In this document: piece by piece, positions 29,100 to 39,410 of the stretch
Numbering within the stretch: the first letter of the stretch is position 1
How the letters are laid out: the number at the start of each line of letters is the position of its first letter
NCBI RefSeq assembly: GCF_005796105.1
Contig: NZ_VAUO01000002.1
Coordinates: 434,001 to 498,000 of the forward strand
DNA: 64,000 nucleotides
Source: Pseudomonas mosselii
GTDB taxonomy: Bacteria > Pseudomonadota > Gammaproteobacteria > Pseudomonadales > Pseudomonadaceae
Direction of reading: 5' to 3'
The notes under the pieces: model-generated
The model's database searches: none
Told to the model about the DNA's origin: nothing
What the model saw: only the letters and a program-made list of their open reading frames with translations
Made by a program: the position numbers and the translations under genes

Positions 29100-30125
29100 A
29101 TGCCCCCAGCAGTCCAGTTCACCCAGGTTTGCCGCACCTTCGGCGAAGTCAGGGCAGTCGACCAAGTCAGCATCGACATCCAGGATGGCGAGTTCTTCTC
29201 CATGCTCGGCCCCTCCGGTTCGGGCAAGACCACCTGCCTGCGCCTGATCGCCGGTTTCGAGCAGCCCAGCAGCGGCTCGATCCGCATTCACGGCAGCGAG
29301 GCAGCGGGCCTGCCGCCTTACCAACGCGACGTCAACACCGTGTTCCAGGACTACGCCCTGTTCCCGCACATGAATGTACGTGACAACGTGGCCTATGGCC
29401 TGAAGGTCAAAGGCGTGGCCAAAGCCGAGCGGCACGCCCGCGCCAACGAAGCCTTGGGCATGGTCGCCCTGGACGGTTACGGTGATCGCAAACCCGCGCA
29501 GCTGTCTGGCGGCCAGCGTCAGCGGGTGGCGCTGGCCCGCGCGCTGGTCAACCGTCCGCGTGTGCTGCTGCTCGACGAGCCCTTGGGCGCGCTGGATTTG
29601 AAACTACGCGAGCAGATGCAGGGCGAGTTGAAAAAGCTTCAGCGCCAACTGGGCATCACCTTCATCTTCGTCACCCATGATCAGACCGAAGCACTGTCGA
29701 TGTCCGACCGGGTGGCGGTGTTCAACCACGGGCGTATCGAGCAAGTCGATACCCCGCGCAACCTCTACATGAAGCCGGCCACCACGTTCGTGGCCGAGTT
29801 CGTCGGCACCTCCAACGTACTGCGCGGCGCACTGGCGCAGCAGCTCAGTGGTAGCACACAGCCGTTCTCGATCCGCCCCGAACACATCCGGCTGGGTGGC
29901 AGTACAAGCGCCCATGAGGTGCAGGTGGACGGCGAGCTGCATGACATCCAGTACCAAGGCAGCGCCACGCGCTTCGAACTCAGGCTCGACAGCGGCCAGA
30001 TACTCGCCGTGAGCCAGGCCAACGACCAGTGGCTGGAACATCCGCCGCTGTGGCAAACCGGCCAGCGCGTGCAGGCCAGCTGGCCACGCGAGGCGATGAC
30101 CGCGCTGCAGGAAACCCAGCCATGA
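29100..30125 (+). CDS. Polyamine ABC transporter ATP-binding protein (YdcT/PotA-like)
   Basis: The 341-residue ATPase has the Walker A GPSGSGKTT, the signature LSGGQRQRVALARAL, the Walker B VLLLDEPLGALD, the H-loop VTHDQTEAL, and a C-terminal TOBE domain typical of the spermidine/putrescine subfamily (FSIRPEHIRLG). ATG 29100 follows CCGGAG. It overlaps the next gene by ATGA. Confidence 0.92.
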   Translation: MPPAVQFTQVCRTFGEVRAVDQVSIDIQDGEFFSMLGPSGSGKTTCLRLIAGFEQPSSGSIRIHGSEAAGLPPYQRDVNTVFQDYALFPHMNVRDNVAYGLKVKGVAKAERHARANEALGMVALDGYGDRKPAQLSGGQRQRVALARALVNRPRVLLLDEPLGALDLKLREQMQGELKKLQRQLGITFIFVTHDQTEALSMSDRVAVFNHGRIEQVDTPRNLYMKPATTFVAEFVGTSNVLRGALAQQLSGSTQPFSIRPEHIRLGGSTSAHEVQVDGELHDIQYQGSATRFELRLDSGQILAVSQANDQWLEHPPLWQTGQRVQASWPREAMTALQETQP

Positions 30126-31066
30126 GCCTGGCCGTGCCAGCGGCGCAGGCGCAGGCCGCGCCGCTACGGCGCCTGAGCAACCTACTGTACCGGCGCCCGA
30201 ACCTGTACCTGCTGATGCTGCTGATTCCGCCTTTACTATGGTTCGGCGCGATCTACCTGGGTTCGCTGCTGAACCTGCTCTGGCAGGGCTTCTACACCTT
30301 CGACGACTTCTCCATGACGGTGACGCCGGAACTGACCCTGGCCAACTTCACCGCGCTGTTCAGCCCGTCGAACTTCGACATCATCCTGCGCACCTTGAGC
30401 ATGGCCGTGGCCGTGTCGCTGGCCAGCGCCGCCCTGGCCTTCCCCATCGCCTACTACATGGCCCGGTACACCCGTGGCCGGACCAAGGCGTTCTTCTACA
30501 TCGCGGTGATGATGCCGATGTGGGCCAGCTACATCGTCAAGACCTACGCCTGGACCTTGCTGCTGGCCAAAGGCGGGGTGGCGCAGTGGTTCATCCAGCA
30601 GTTGCACCTGGAAGGCGTGTTGCAGTGGGTGCTGGGCATCCCAGGCGTGGGCGGCAGTACGCTGTCCACCTCGCACCTGGGGCGCTTTCTGGTGTTCGTG
30701 TACATCTGGCTGCCGTTCATGATCCTGCCGATCCAGGCCGCGCTGGAACGCCTGCCGCCGTCGCTGCTGCAAGCCTCGGCAGACCTCGGCGCGCGCCCTC
30801 GGCAAACCTTCATGCAGGTGGTACTGCCACTATCAGTGCCGGGCATCGCTGCGGGTTCGATCTTCACCTTCTCGCTGACCTTGGGCGACTTCATCGTGCC
30901 GCAACTGATCGGCCCGCCCGGCTACTTCATCGGCAGCATGGTCTACGCCCAGCAAGGGGCGATCGGCAACATGCCCATGGCGGCGGCCTTCACCCTGGTG
31001 CCGATTGTGCTGATCGCCATCTACCTGTCCATCGTCAAACGCCTGGGGGCCTTCGATGCACTCTGA
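30122..31066 (+). CDS. Polyamine ABC transporter permease (YdcU/PotB-like)
   Basis: A 314-residue inner-membrane protein with about six transmembrane segments. The first follows a 30-residue basic N-terminus ([20 protein letters not shown]); the EAA loop is in [20 protein letters not shown]. Start overlaps the ATPase stop, and its end overlaps the start of the second permease by 11 bp. Confidence 0.92.
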   Translation: MSLAVPAAQAQAAPLRRLSNLLYRRPNLYLLMLLIPPLLWFGAIYLGSLLNLLWQGFYTFDDFSMTVTPELTLANFTALFSPSNFDIILRTLSMAVAVSLASAALAFPIAYYMARYTRGRTKAFFYIAVMMPMWASYIVKTYAWTLLLAKGGVAQWFIQQLHLEGVLQWVLGIPGVGGSTLSTSHLGRFLVFVYIWLPFMILPIQAALERLPPSLLQASADLGARPRQTFMQVVLPLSVPGIAAGSIFTFSLTLGDFIVPQLIGPPGYFIGSMVYAQQGAIGNMPMAAAFTLVPIVLIAIYLSIVKRLGAFDAL

Positions 31067-31862
31067 GAACGCCTCATGGGGCCTGCGCCTGGCGGCTTGG
31101 GGCGGGCTGGTGTTCCTGCACTTCCCGATCCTGATCATCCTGCTGTACGCCTTCAATACCGAGGATGCCGCGTTCAGTTTTCCGCCCCAGGGATTCACCC
31201 TGAACTGGTTCGCCGTGGCCTTCGCCCGAGCCGATGTCCTGGAGGCGATCACGCTGTCGCTACAGGTGGCATGCCTGGCTACGGCAATTGCCCTGGTGCT
31301 GGGCACTTTGGCCTCGGTAGCGCTGTACCGACGCGATTTCTTCGGCAAGGAAAGCATCTCACTGATGCTGATCCTGCCCATCGCGCTGCCCGGCATCATC
31401 ACCGGTATCGCCCTGCTCTCGGCATTCAAGGCGCTTGGCGTGGAGCCTGGGTTGTTCACCATCGTGGTCGGCCACGCGACGTTCTGCGTAGTGATCGTCT
31501 ACAACAACGTCATCGCCCGCTTGCGGCGCACCTCGCAAAGCTTGATCGAAGCCTCGATGGACTTGGGCGCCGACGGCTGGCAGACCTTCCGCTACATCAT
31601 CCTGCCCAACCTCGGTTCAGCCTTGTTGGCCGGAGGCATGCTGGCCTTCGCCCTGTCGTTCGACGAAATCATCGTCACCACCTTCACCGCCGGCAACGAG
31701 CGCACCCTGCCGATCTGGCTGCTCAACCAGCTCAATCGCCCAAGGGACGTGCCGGTGACCAATGTGGTCGCCATGCTGGTGATGATGGTGACCATGCTGC
31801 CGATTCTCGGCGCCTATTACCTGACCCGCGGCGGTGAAAGCGTGGCGGGCAGCGGCAAATGA
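31056..31862 (+). CDS. Polyamine ABC transporter permease (YdcV/PotC-like)
   Basis: A 268-residue inner-membrane protein with about six transmembrane segments and the EAA loop [20 protein letters not shown]. Forms the second half of the heterodimeric permease. It ends 17 bp before the dehydrogenase gene. Confidence 0.92.
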   Translation: MHSENASWGLRLAAWGGLVFLHFPILIILLYAFNTEDAAFSFPPQGFTLNWFAVAFARADVLEAITLSLQVACLATAIALVLGTLASVALYRRDFFGKESISLMLILPIALPGIITGIALLSAFKALGVEPGLFTIVVGHATFCVVIVYNNVIARLRRTSQSLIEASMDLGADGWQTFRYIILPNLGSALLAGGMLAFALSFDEIIVTTFTAGNERTLPIWLLNQLNRPRDVPVTNVVAMLVMMVTMLPILGAYYLTRGGESVAGSGK

Positions 31863-31879
31863 CCCACAAGGAGTTCACG

Positions 31880-33304
31880 ATGCAAACCCGAATGTTGATC
31901 AACGGCCGCCTGGTCAATGGCGAAGGCCCGGCCTGGACGGTACTCGACCCGGCCACGGGTACTGCCCTGGCGCAAATCAACGAGGCCACCGAGGCCCAGG
32001 TAGACACCGCCGTGCGCGCCGCCGAGCAGGCGTTCGACGGTTGGTCACAGACCACGCCCAAGGAGCGCTCGGCAGCCCTGTTGGCCATCGCCGATGTGAT
32101 CGAAGCGCACGCCGAGGAACTGGCCCGGCTCGAATCGCAGAACTGCGGCAAGCCCTACCCCGCCGCGCTGGGCGACGAGATCCCGGCCATCGCCGATGTG
32201 TTCCGTTATTTCGCCGGAGCTGCACGCTGCTTGGGCGGTTCGGCGGCTGGTGAATACCTGCCGGGGCATACCTCGATGATCCGCCGCGACCCACTGGGCG
32301 TGGTGGCCTCCATCGCACCCTGGAACTACCCACTGATGATGCTGGCGTGGAAAATCGCTCCGGCCTTGGCTGCCGGCAACACGGTGGTGATCAAGCCCTC
32401 GGAACTCACCCCACTGACCGCCCTGCGTCTGGGCGAGCTGGCCCAGGCACTGCTGCCGGCTGGGGTGCTCAACATTCTGTTCGGACGCGGCCAGAGCGTC
32501 GGCAACCCACTGGTCACCCACGCCAAAGTGCGCATGGTTTCGCTGACCGGCTCCATCCCCACCGGCGCGCACATCATCGGAGCCACCGCCAACAGCGTGA
32601 AACGCATGCACATGGAACTGGGCGGCAAGGCGCCGGTGCTGGTGTTCGACGATGCCGACATCGACGCGGCCATCGACGGCATCCGTACCTTTGGCTTCTA
32701 CAACGCAGGCCAGGACTGTACGGCCGCCTGCCGGCTGTATGTGCAAGATGGCATCTACGAGCAGTTCGTCGAACGCCTTGGCGCAGCAGTGGCCAGTATC
32801 AAACCCGGCCTGCAGGACGCCGAGGGTACTGAACTCGGCCCGCTGATCAGTGCCCAACACCGCGACAAAGTCGCAGGCTTGGTGCAACGCGCCATCGCCC
32901 TGCCGCACATCCGCCTGGTGACCGGTGGCAAAGCCATACCAGGCGACGGTTTCTTCTTCGAGCCGACCGTGCTGGCCGATGCCCAGCAGGATGATGAGAT
33001 CGTACGCCACGAAGTATTCGGTCCGGTGGTGTCGGTTACCCGCTTCACCGACGAAGCGCAGGCGCTGGAATGGGCCAACGACTCCGAGTACGGCCTGGCC
33101 TCATCGGTCTGGACCCGCGACACCGGGCGTGCCCACCGCCTGGCGGCACGCCTGCAATATGGCTGCACCTGGGTGAACACGCACTTCATGCTGGTCAGCG
33201 AAATGCCCCATGGCGGGCAGAAGCACTCGGGGTACGGCAAAGACATGTCGATGTATGGGCTGGAGGACTACACCTGCGTGCGGCATGTGATGTTCAAGCA
33301 TTGA
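31880..33304 (+). CDS. Gamma-aminobutyraldehyde dehydrogenase (YdcW/PatD-like)
   Basis: NAD-dependent aldehyde dehydrogenase of 474 residues, the same length as E. coli YdcW, which oxidises gamma-aminobutyraldehyde from putrescine to GABA. It has [20 protein letters not shown], the catalytic Glu in [12 protein letters not shown] and the catalytic Cys in [14 protein letters not shown]. The start ATG 31880 has AAGGAG just upstream; an ATG at 31859 overlaps the permease stop and is less likely. Co-transcription with a polyamine importer supports the substrate. Confidence 0.9.
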   Translation: MQTRMLINGRLVNGEGPAWTVLDPATGTALAQINEATEAQVDTAVRAAEQAFDGWSQTTPKERSAALLAIADVIEAHAEELARLESQNCGKPYPAALGDEIPAIADVFRYFAGAARCLGGSAAGEYLPGHTSMIRRDPLGVVASIAPWNYPLMMLAWKIAPALAAGNTVVIKPSELTPLTALRLGELAQALLPAGVLNILFGRGQSVGNPLVTHAKVRMVSLTGSIPTGAHIIGATANSVKRMHMELGGKAPVLVFDDADIDAAIDGIRTFGFYNAGQDCTAACRLYVQDGIYEQFVERLGAAVASIKPGLQDAEGTELGPLISAQHRDKVAGLVQRAIALPHIRLVTGGKAIPGDGFFFEPTVLADAQQDDEIVRHEVFGPVVSVTRFTDEAQALEWANDSEYGLASSVWTRDTGRAHRLAARLQYGCTWVNTHFMLVSEMPHGGQKHSGYGKDMSMYGLEDYTCVRHVMFKH

Positions 33305-33317
33305 TGCTTTGTTGAAG

Positions 33318-33415
33318 CTACCGTCCTCTTCGCGGGCAAGCCCGCTCCCACAGGTACCGCGCCTGCCTCAGGCTAAGCGCAGTATCTGCGGGAGCGGGCT
33401 TGCCCGCGAAGAGTC
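33318..33415. repeat. Inverted pair of REPs after the dehydrogenase gene
   Basis: CTCTTCGCGGGCAAGCCCGC and the opposed GGGCTTGCCCGCGAAGAG flank a ~55-bp spacer. They may form a long hairpin at the convergent 3' ends of the operon and the Old Yellow Enzyme gene. Confidence 0.85.
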
Positions 33416-33420
33416 AAACA

Positions 33421-34527
33421 CTAATCCCTCAGGTCCGACTCGTGGATCGGATTGGCCCGACTGGTAGCGCGCTGATATTGGGCAGGCCACGTGGCCTTGT
33501 TGCCGCCCAGGTCGTCGTCGGCATGCAGCGGCCAGTAAGGATCGCGCAGCAGTTCACGAGCAAGAAAAATCACATCGGCCTGGCCGGTACGCAGGATGTG
33601 TTCGGCCTGCGCAGGCTCGGTGATCATGCCAACTGTGCCAGTCGCGATTTCCGACTCCTTGCGCACGCGTTCGGCAAAGCGTGTCTGGTAACCGGGGCCG
33701 GTGGGGATCTCGGCATTGACCGAAGTGCCGCCGGATGACACGTCGATCAGGTCAACGCCCAAGACGCGCAGGCGGCGGGCCAGCTCGACGGTTTCATCGG
33801 GGTTCCAGCCGTCTTCTACCCAGTCGGTGGCTGAGACGCGCACGAACAACGGCAGCTCCTGTGGCCAGACCTTGCGCACCGCCTCGGTCACTTGCAAAGT
33901 GAGGCGGATGCGGTTTTCGAAGCAACTGCCGTACTCGTCACGGCGCTGGTTGCTCAGTGGCGAGAGGAACTGGTGCAGCAAATAGCCATGCGCGGCATGG
34001 ATCTCGACCACCTTGAAGCCGGCCTCCAGTGCCCGCTCGGTGGCGCTGACGAACGCATCGATGATCTGCTGGATGTCCTCCTTGCTCAACTCCCGTGGCG
34101 GGGTGTGTTCGGGGTCGAAGGCAATCTTCGACGGCCCTACCGGTTGCCAGCCGCCCTCTTCAGGCTTGACGCTGCCATGCTTGCCAAGCCAGGGGCGATA
34201 GGTGCTCGCCTTGCGTCCGGCGTGAGCAAGCTGGATGCCTGGTACGGCACCCTGGGCAGTGATGAAACGGGTGATGCGTTGCAACGGGGCGATCTGTTGA
34301 TCGCTCCACAGGCCAAGGTCATCGGCCGTAATGCGACCATCGGCGGTGACCGCAACGGCTTCGGTGATCACCAGGCCCGCGCCACCTACCGCGCGGCTGC
34401 CCAGATGCACCAGATGCCAGTCGTTGGCCAGGCCGTCGGCGGCGGAATACTGGCACATGGGGGATACGGCAATGCGGTTGGGCAGGGTGAGTTGGCGTAG
34501 GGTGTAGGGCTCAAGCAGCAGGCTCAT
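33421..34527 (-). CDS. NADPH:flavin oxidoreductase, Old Yellow Enzyme family (XenA/YqjM-like)
   Basis: FMN-dependent ene-reductase of 368 residues. Signatures: NRIAVSPMCQYSAADGL (a Cys that tunes FMN potential), LAHAGRKASTYRPW, the substrate-binding His pair in EIHAAHGYLLHQFLSP, and VSSGGTSVNAEIP near the barrel end. Similar to P. putida xenobiotic reductases and YqjM, but I cannot tell which paralogue. ATG 34527 (MSLLLEPYTLRQLTLPNR) matches the family; an earlier ATG at 34551 is ignored. A ~200-bp gap separates it from recJ. Confidence 0.92.
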   Translation of the reverse strand: MSLLLEPYTLRQLTLPNRIAVSPMCQYSAADGLANDWHLVHLGSRAVGGAGLVITEAVAVTADGRITADDLGLWSDQQIAPLQRITRFITAQGAVPGIQLAHAGRKASTYRPWLGKHGSVKPEEGGWQPVGPSKIAFDPEHTPPRELSKEDIQQIIDAFVSATERALEAGFKVVEIHAAHGYLLHQFLSPLSNQRRDEYGSCFENRIRLTLQVTEAVRKVWPQELPLFVRVSATDWVEDGWNPDETVELARRLRVLGVDLIDVSSGGTSVNAEIPTGPGYQTRFAERVRKESEIATGTVGMITEPAQAEHILRTGQADVIFLARELLRDPYWPLHADDDLGGNKATWPAQYQRATSRANPIHESDLRD

Positions 34528-34735
34528 GACGGCACCTCCCAGGGACTCCAATGGTTTGTTCCGGTCCGGAGGGTCATTGTAGGGGTGGGGCCGGTACCGG
34601 TTTGATTCAGACTAGACCATGGGGGTGGGGTTCGGATTTCTCGGACTCATTGCTTGCGTTTGGGCTGCCGCGAACGGGCCGCAAGCGGCCCTGCCAAATG
34701 TCAATTGAAAGGCTGCCAGGCCCGCGTTCAAGCCC

Positions 34736-36445
34736 TCAGCGCGGCTCCATGTGGGCAATCATCAACTGCACGCTTTCGTTGCCACGAAACTCGTTCACGT
34801 CCAGCTTGTACGCCAACTCCACCCAACGCACCGTGGGGTTCGGCCATACGTCGCGGTCAATGCCAAAGGCGATACCGTCCAGGCGTACCGCACCGCACTC
34901 GCTCTTGAGCACCACCTTCAAATGCCGCTCACCCACCACACGCTGCTCCACCAACTGGAACACCCCATGGAACAACGGCTCGGGAAAGTGCTGCCCCCAA
35001 GGCCCGGCGTTGCGCAGCGCCTTGGCCAGGTCGAGATGGAACTCCTCGACTGCCAGGCTGCCATCAGACAACAACCGGCCAGTCAAATCGTCTTCACCCA
35101 GGTGACGCCGCACTTCTTCATCGAAAGCCTGGGCGAATGCCGGGAAATTACCCTCCGGCAGCGACAACCCCGCCGCCATGGCGTGGCCGCCGAACTTGCT
35201 GATCAACTGCGGCTGGCGCGCGGCGATGGCATCCAGCGCATCGCGAATGTGAAAGCCCGGCACAGAGCGTGCAGAGCCCTTGAGCACGCCCTCGCCCGCG
35301 TCGGCGAACGCGATGGTCGGTCGGTGGTAGCGCTCCTTCAAGCGTGAAGCGAGGATTCCGATCACGCCCTGGTGCCAATCCGCGTCGAACAGGCACAGGC
35401 CATAAGGCATGGACTCAAGCGGCAGGTCCTTGAGTTGGGCCAAAGCCTCGCGCTGCATGCCCTGCTCGATGGACTTGCGATCCTGGTTCAAGCCATCGAG
35501 TTGCTGCGCCATGTCCAATGCCAACGCCGCGTCATCGCACAGCAGGCACTCGATACCCAGGCTCATGTCGTCCAGACGGCCAGCCGCGTTGAGCCGTGGC
35601 CCCAGGATGAAGCCAAGATCGGTAGAGGTGATGCGCCGGTGATCGCGCCGAGCCACTTCGAGAATCGCCTTGAGCCCTGGCCGGGCGCGACCGGCACGGA
35701 TACGCTCCAGTCCCTGGTGCACCAGGATGCGGTTGTTGGCATCCAGCGGCACCACGTCGGCGACACTGCCCAGCGCCACCAAGTCCAGCAGCTCGCCGAT
35801 GTTCGGCTGCGGTTGCTGCTCGTAGCGCCCAAGACTGCGCAAACGTGCACGTAGGGCCATCAGCACGTAGAAGATCACCCCGACCCCTGCCAACGCTTTG
35901 CTCGGGAATGCGCAACCCGGTTGGTTGGGATTGACGATGGCGTCGGCCGCCGGCAACTGCTCGCCCGGCAAATGGTGGTCGGTCACCAGCACCGTGAGGC
36001 CGGCCGCCTTGGCGGCCGCCACCCCTTCTACGCTGGAGATACCGTTATCCACCGTGATCAGCAACTGGGGCTGACGCTGCAGCGCCACCTCGACAATCTC
36101 GGGGGTCAGGCCATAACCGTACTCGAAACGATTCGGCACCAGGTAATCGACATGCGCAGCGCCCAGCAGGCGCAGACCCAGGACCCCGACGGTACTGGCG
36201 GTGGCGCCGTCAGCATCGAAGTCACCGACGATGAGGATACGCTGGCGTTGATCCAGTGCCTGCAGCAACACGTCCACTGCCGCGTCGATCCCCTTGAGCT
36301 GCTGGTACGGCAGTAACCGCGCCAGGCTCTTGTCCAGTTCAGTCTCGGACTGCACGCCACGGGCGGCATATAGGCGAGTCAGCAACGGTGGCAGGTTGCC
36401 CAGCAGGGGCAATGTCGGGGGCAGAGGACGGGGTTCGATACGCAT
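34736..36445 (-). CDS. recJ: Single-stranded-DNA-specific exonuclease RecJ
   Basis: 5'-3' exonuclease for recombination and mismatch repair. The 569-residue protein has DHH-family motifs: VGDFDADGATAST, LITVDNGISS, VLVTDHHLPG, LVALGSVADVVPL, and the DHHA1 motif GGHAMAAGLSLPEG. The C-terminal OB-like domain follows. It starts 30 bp after the YaeQ stop in the same direction. Confidence 0.96.
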   Translation of the reverse strand: MRIEPRPLPPTLPLLGNLPPLLTRLYAARGVQSETELDKSLARLLPYQQLKGIDAAVDVLLQALDQRQRILIVGDFDADGATASTVGVLGLRLLGAAHVDYLVPNRFEYGYGLTPEIVEVALQRQPQLLITVDNGISSVEGVAAAKAAGLTVLVTDHHLPGEQLPAADAIVNPNQPGCAFPSKALAGVGVIFYVLMALRARLRSLGRYEQQPQPNIGELLDLVALGSVADVVPLDANNRILVHQGLERIRAGRARPGLKAILEVARRDHRRITSTDLGFILGPRLNAAGRLDDMSLGIECLLCDDAALALDMAQQLDGLNQDRKSIEQGMQREALAQLKDLPLESMPYGLCLFDADWHQGVIGILASRLKERYHRPTIAFADAGEGVLKGSARSVPGFHIRDALDAIAARQPQLISKFGGHAMAAGLSLPEGNFPAFAQAFDEEVRRHLGEDDLTGRLLSDGSLAVEEFHLDLAKALRNAGPWGQHFPEPLFHGVFQLVEQRVVGERHLKVVLKSECGAVRLDGIAFGIDRDVWPNPTVRWVELAYKLDVNEFRGNESVQLMIAHMEPR

Positions 36446-36475
36446 GGGGTCTTCAATCGTCAGGTGGAGGCCAGT

Positions 36476-37018
36476 TCAACCGCGCTCGCCAAGCAGCCAC
36501 TCCAGCTGCACTTCATGCTGACCACGGTCGTCGGTGACGAATACAGTGCCTTCGCTGATCATCACGTCCCACTTGATGGTGCGCGGCATGTCAGTGGCCA
36601 GGGTTTCCAGCACCTCCTGAGGCACTGCGGCAATACTCAGGTTCTTCAGGCCCTTGACCGCATCCAGCACTTTGTTCTGCCATACACGCAGACTGCCGTA
36701 GGCCAGCAGGCTGGTGCGCTCGGTGCGACGCGAACACCAGGTCAGGCGCTCAGCATCGGGCTGGCCGACTTCGATCCAGTGCAGGATGCGGTCATCCAGG
36801 CTCTTTTCCCACAACGCGGCTTCATCGACATCCGACAGACCACGGCCGAACGACAGGCTCTCGTTGTACCAGAGGGCATATGCCAACAAGCGCACAGCCA
36901 TGCGCTCCTCGGTTTCGGACGGGTGCCGGGCGATGGTCTGGCGAACGCTTTCGTATACGCCGCGGTCGAGGTCGGTCAGATTCAGTTCGAACTTGTAGGT
37001 GGTGGACGGCTGGGCCAT
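36476..37018 (-). CDS. YaeQ family protein
   Basis: A 180-residue cytoplasmic protein of the YaeQ family, whose fold is a variant of the PD-(D/E)XK nuclease fold; no biochemical role is established. Signatures: ARHPSETEERMAVRLLAYAL, IEVGQPDAERLTWCSRR, and LEWLLGERG at the C-terminus. It lies just upstream of recJ, likely in the same transcript, and is divergent from the CoA-transferase gene with a ~150-bp gap. Confidence 0.92.
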   Translation of the reverse strand: MAQPSTTYKFELNLTDLDRGVYESVRQTIARHPSETEERMAVRLLAYALWYNESLSFGRGLSDVDEAALWEKSLDDRILHWIEVGQPDAERLTWCSRRTERTSLLAYGSLRVWQNKVLDAVKGLKNLSIAAVPQEVLETLATDMPRTIKWDVMISEGTVFVTDDRGQHEVQLEWLLGERG

Positions 37019-37169
37019 GGGCGGGGGCTTCGTTGAAAAAGAAAGGGCGACAGTCTACCCGATCTGGCGCCCGAGGTCGGCTGCGCATTGGCATGGGTGC
37101 GACGGCAGTACCTGACACCGTCGAGCTGTGATAAAACCACCGCACCACGCCATTCGCCACGGATGCCCC

Positions 37170-38369
37170 ATGTCTACGCCCAGCAAACCCCTCGCCGGCC
37201 TCAAAGTCATCGAGCTTGGCACCCTGATCGCCGGCCCGTTCGCCTCGCGTATCTGCGCCGAGTTCGGTGCCGAGGTGATCAAGGTCGAATCCCCCGATGG
37301 CGGCGATCCGCTGCGCAAATGGCGCAAGCTCTACGAAGGCACCTCGCTGTGGTGGTTCGTGCAGGCCCGCAACAAACAGTCGCTCACCCTCAACCTCAAG
37401 CACCCCGAAGGGCGCGAGGTGCTCAAGCAGCTACTCGCCGAGGCCGACATCCTGATCGAGAATTTCCGCCCTGGCGTGCTGGAAAAGCTCGGCTTGGGCT
37501 GGGACGTGCTACATGCGCTCAATCCGCGCCTGGTCATGGTGCGCCTGTCCGGCTTTGGCCAGACCGGCCCGATGAAAGACCAGCCAGGCTTCGGCGCGGT
37601 CGGCGAGTCGATGGGCGGGCTGCGCTACATCACCGGTTTCGAGGACCGTCCGCCAGTGCGCACGGGGATTTCCATCGGTGACTCGATCGCCGCACTGTGG
37701 GGCGTGATCGGCGCACTGATGGCCTTGCGTCATCGCGAGGTAAACGGCGGTCAGGGCCAGGTGGTGGACGTGGCCTTGTACGAAGCGATCTTTGCCATGA
37801 TGGAAAGCATGGTCCCGGAATTCGACGTGTTCGGTTTCATCCGCGAGCGCACCGGCAACATCATGCCTGGCATCACCCCCTCCAGCATCCATACCACTGC
37901 CGACGGTCGCCATGTGCAGATTGGTGCCAATGGCGATGCGATCTTCAAGCGCTTCATGCAGGCCATCGGTCGCAACGACCTGGCCGAGGACACGTCGCTG
38001 GCCAGCAACGATGGCCGTGATGCGCGCCGCGACGAACTGTACGGGGTGATCGACCGTTGGGCCAACAGCCTGCCGCTGAACCAGGTGATGCAGGTACTCA
38101 ACGACGCCGAGGTGCCCGCCAGTCGCATCTACTCGGCCCAGGATATGTTCGACGACCCACAGTACCTGGCCCGCGAGATGTTCCTGCAGGCCAAGCTGCC
38201 GGACGGCAAGCCGTTCCGAATGCCGGGGATCGTGCCCAAGCTGTCCGACACCCCAGGCTCTGCCGACTGGGTAGGCCCGCAGCTGGGCGAACACACCGAC
38301 ACGGTGCTGGGCGGGCTTGGCTACGATGCCGCCGCCATCGCCCGCCTGCGCCAGAGCGGCGCGGTCTGA
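37170..38369 (+). CDS. CaiB/BaiF (class III) CoA-transferase
   Basis: Transfers CoA between carboxylic acids; substrates unknown. The 399-residue product has LAGLKVIELGTLIAGPFASR, RLSGFGQTGPMKDQPGFGAV, and the TGISIGDSIAALWGVIGAL block whose Asp is the acyl acceptor in the family. ATG 37170 fits the family; the frame is open 14 codons further up. The next gene starts 19 bp later, so they are probably one transcript. Confidence 0.92.
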   Translation: MSTPSKPLAGLKVIELGTLIAGPFASRICAEFGAEVIKVESPDGGDPLRKWRKLYEGTSLWWFVQARNKQSLTLNLKHPEGREVLKQLLAEADILIENFRPGVLEKLGLGWDVLHALNPRLVMVRLSGFGQTGPMKDQPGFGAVGESMGGLRYITGFEDRPPVRTGISIGDSIAALWGVIGALMALRHREVNGGQGQVVDVALYEAIFAMMESMVPEFDVFGFIRERTGNIMPGITPSSIHTTADGRHVQIGANGDAIFKRFMQAIGRNDLAEDTSLASNDGRDARRDELYGVIDRWANSLPLNQVMQVLNDAEVPASRIYSAQDMFDDPQYLAREMFLQAKLPDGKPFRMPGIVPKLSDTPGSADWVGPQLGEHTDTVLGGLGYDAAAIARLRQSGAV

Positions 38370-38388
38370 TACGCCAGGCACCCGGCCC

Positions 38389-39276
38389 ATGTGCAACCTT
38401 CGCCTGACGCTGGTTTTCTGCCTGCTGATGAGCGCCTTAAGCGCGCAGGCGCAAGCGCCTCGCGAACATTTGCTATGGCTGGTGCGCGACCTGCCTCCAT
38501 TCACCATCTTCGAGGGCCCAGCCAAAGGCCAGGGCGTGATCGACCAGATGCTGCCGCTGTTAATCGCGCAGATGCCCGAGTACGACCACAGCATCCTCAG
38601 GGTCAACCGTGCCCGCGGCATCCAGATGCTCCAGGGCACGGCGCTCACCTGCGACCCCACGCTGCTGTGGACGCCCGAGCGTGACAAGTACGCGCACTTT
38701 TCCAGACCCTCGCTGGCGGTGCTCAGCGGAGGACTGGTGGTTCGCAAACAGGACCAAGGGCTGCTGGCAGCCTACGTCAATGGCCACCAAGTCAACCTGC
38801 GCCACCTGATGAGCGACGCCCGGCTCAAGCTGGGTATCGTTGCCGAACGCAGCTACAGCGCCCAGGTCGACGCGATGCTCCAGCAGTTTCCCGACAGCGC
38901 GTTGACCCGGCACTATGGCAGCGACGCCACCTCCAGCCTGTTGCAGATGCAGCAGCTCGGCCGGCTGCAAGCGGTACTGGGTTACTGGCACGAATTCCGC
39001 TATCTGCTACAGCAACAGGGCAGGTCGGCGCAGGACTATGTGTTCTATCCAATCGAAGGCGTCGATCACTTTCAGCTCTTGCGCGTAGGCTGCACCGACA
39101 CTGCACAGGGCCGCGAAGCGGTAAACCACATCGACCGCTTGCTGCTGCAACTGCGTCGCGACACGCTCCCCAGCCTGTATACCCAATGGCTGGACCCGGC
39201 GCTGCGCGCCGAGTACCTGGAACAGGCAAGGCAGTTGTTCGAGGATGCCGCTGTCGATATCCCCCCACAGCCCTGA
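38389..39276 (+). CDS. TIGR02285-type periplasmic substrate-binding-like protein
   Basis: A 295-residue secreted protein. The signal peptide MCNLRLTLVFCLLMSALSAQ is followed by a type 2 periplasmic-binding fold related to amino-acid-binding/transport sensors; WLVRDLPPFTIFEGPAKGQG and the CTDTAQGREAVNHIDRLLLQ segment are typical. It has no transporter neighbours. The preceding CoA-transferase is probably co-transcribed. The ligand is unknown. Confidence 0.8.
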   Translation: MCNLRLTLVFCLLMSALSAQAQAPREHLLWLVRDLPPFTIFEGPAKGQGVIDQMLPLLIAQMPEYDHSILRVNRARGIQMLQGTALTCDPTLLWTPERDKYAHFSRPSLAVLSGGLVVRKQDQGLLAAYVNGHQVNLRHLMSDARLKLGIVAERSYSAQVDAMLQQFPDSALTRHYGSDATSSLLQMQQLGRLQAVLGYWHEFRYLLQQQGRSAQDYVFYPIEGVDHFQLLRVGCTDTAQGREAVNHIDRLLLQLRRDTLPSLYTQWLDPALRAEYLEQARQLFEDAAVDIPPQP

Positions 39277-39290
39277 ACTAGGCAAAAGAA

Positions 39291-39320
39291 ACCCCGGTCG
39301 CTGGGGTCGACGACCGGGGT
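39291..39320 (-). terminator. Rho-independent terminator of the DUF3509 gene
   Basis: ACCCCGGTCG and CGACCGGGGT make a perfect 10-bp stem; on the minus strand it is followed by TTTCTTTT. It lies ~90 bp past the DUF3509 stop, and also just after the + strand TIGR02285 stop. Confidence 0.7.
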
Positions 39321-39410
39321 CAAGTGCAAGCCCTGAAGGCTTCGCGCGACAGCGTAACGGCACCGGAGCTAAGCACCGTCACCCTGCCCTTGCTCATTCA
39401 GATAGGCCAA

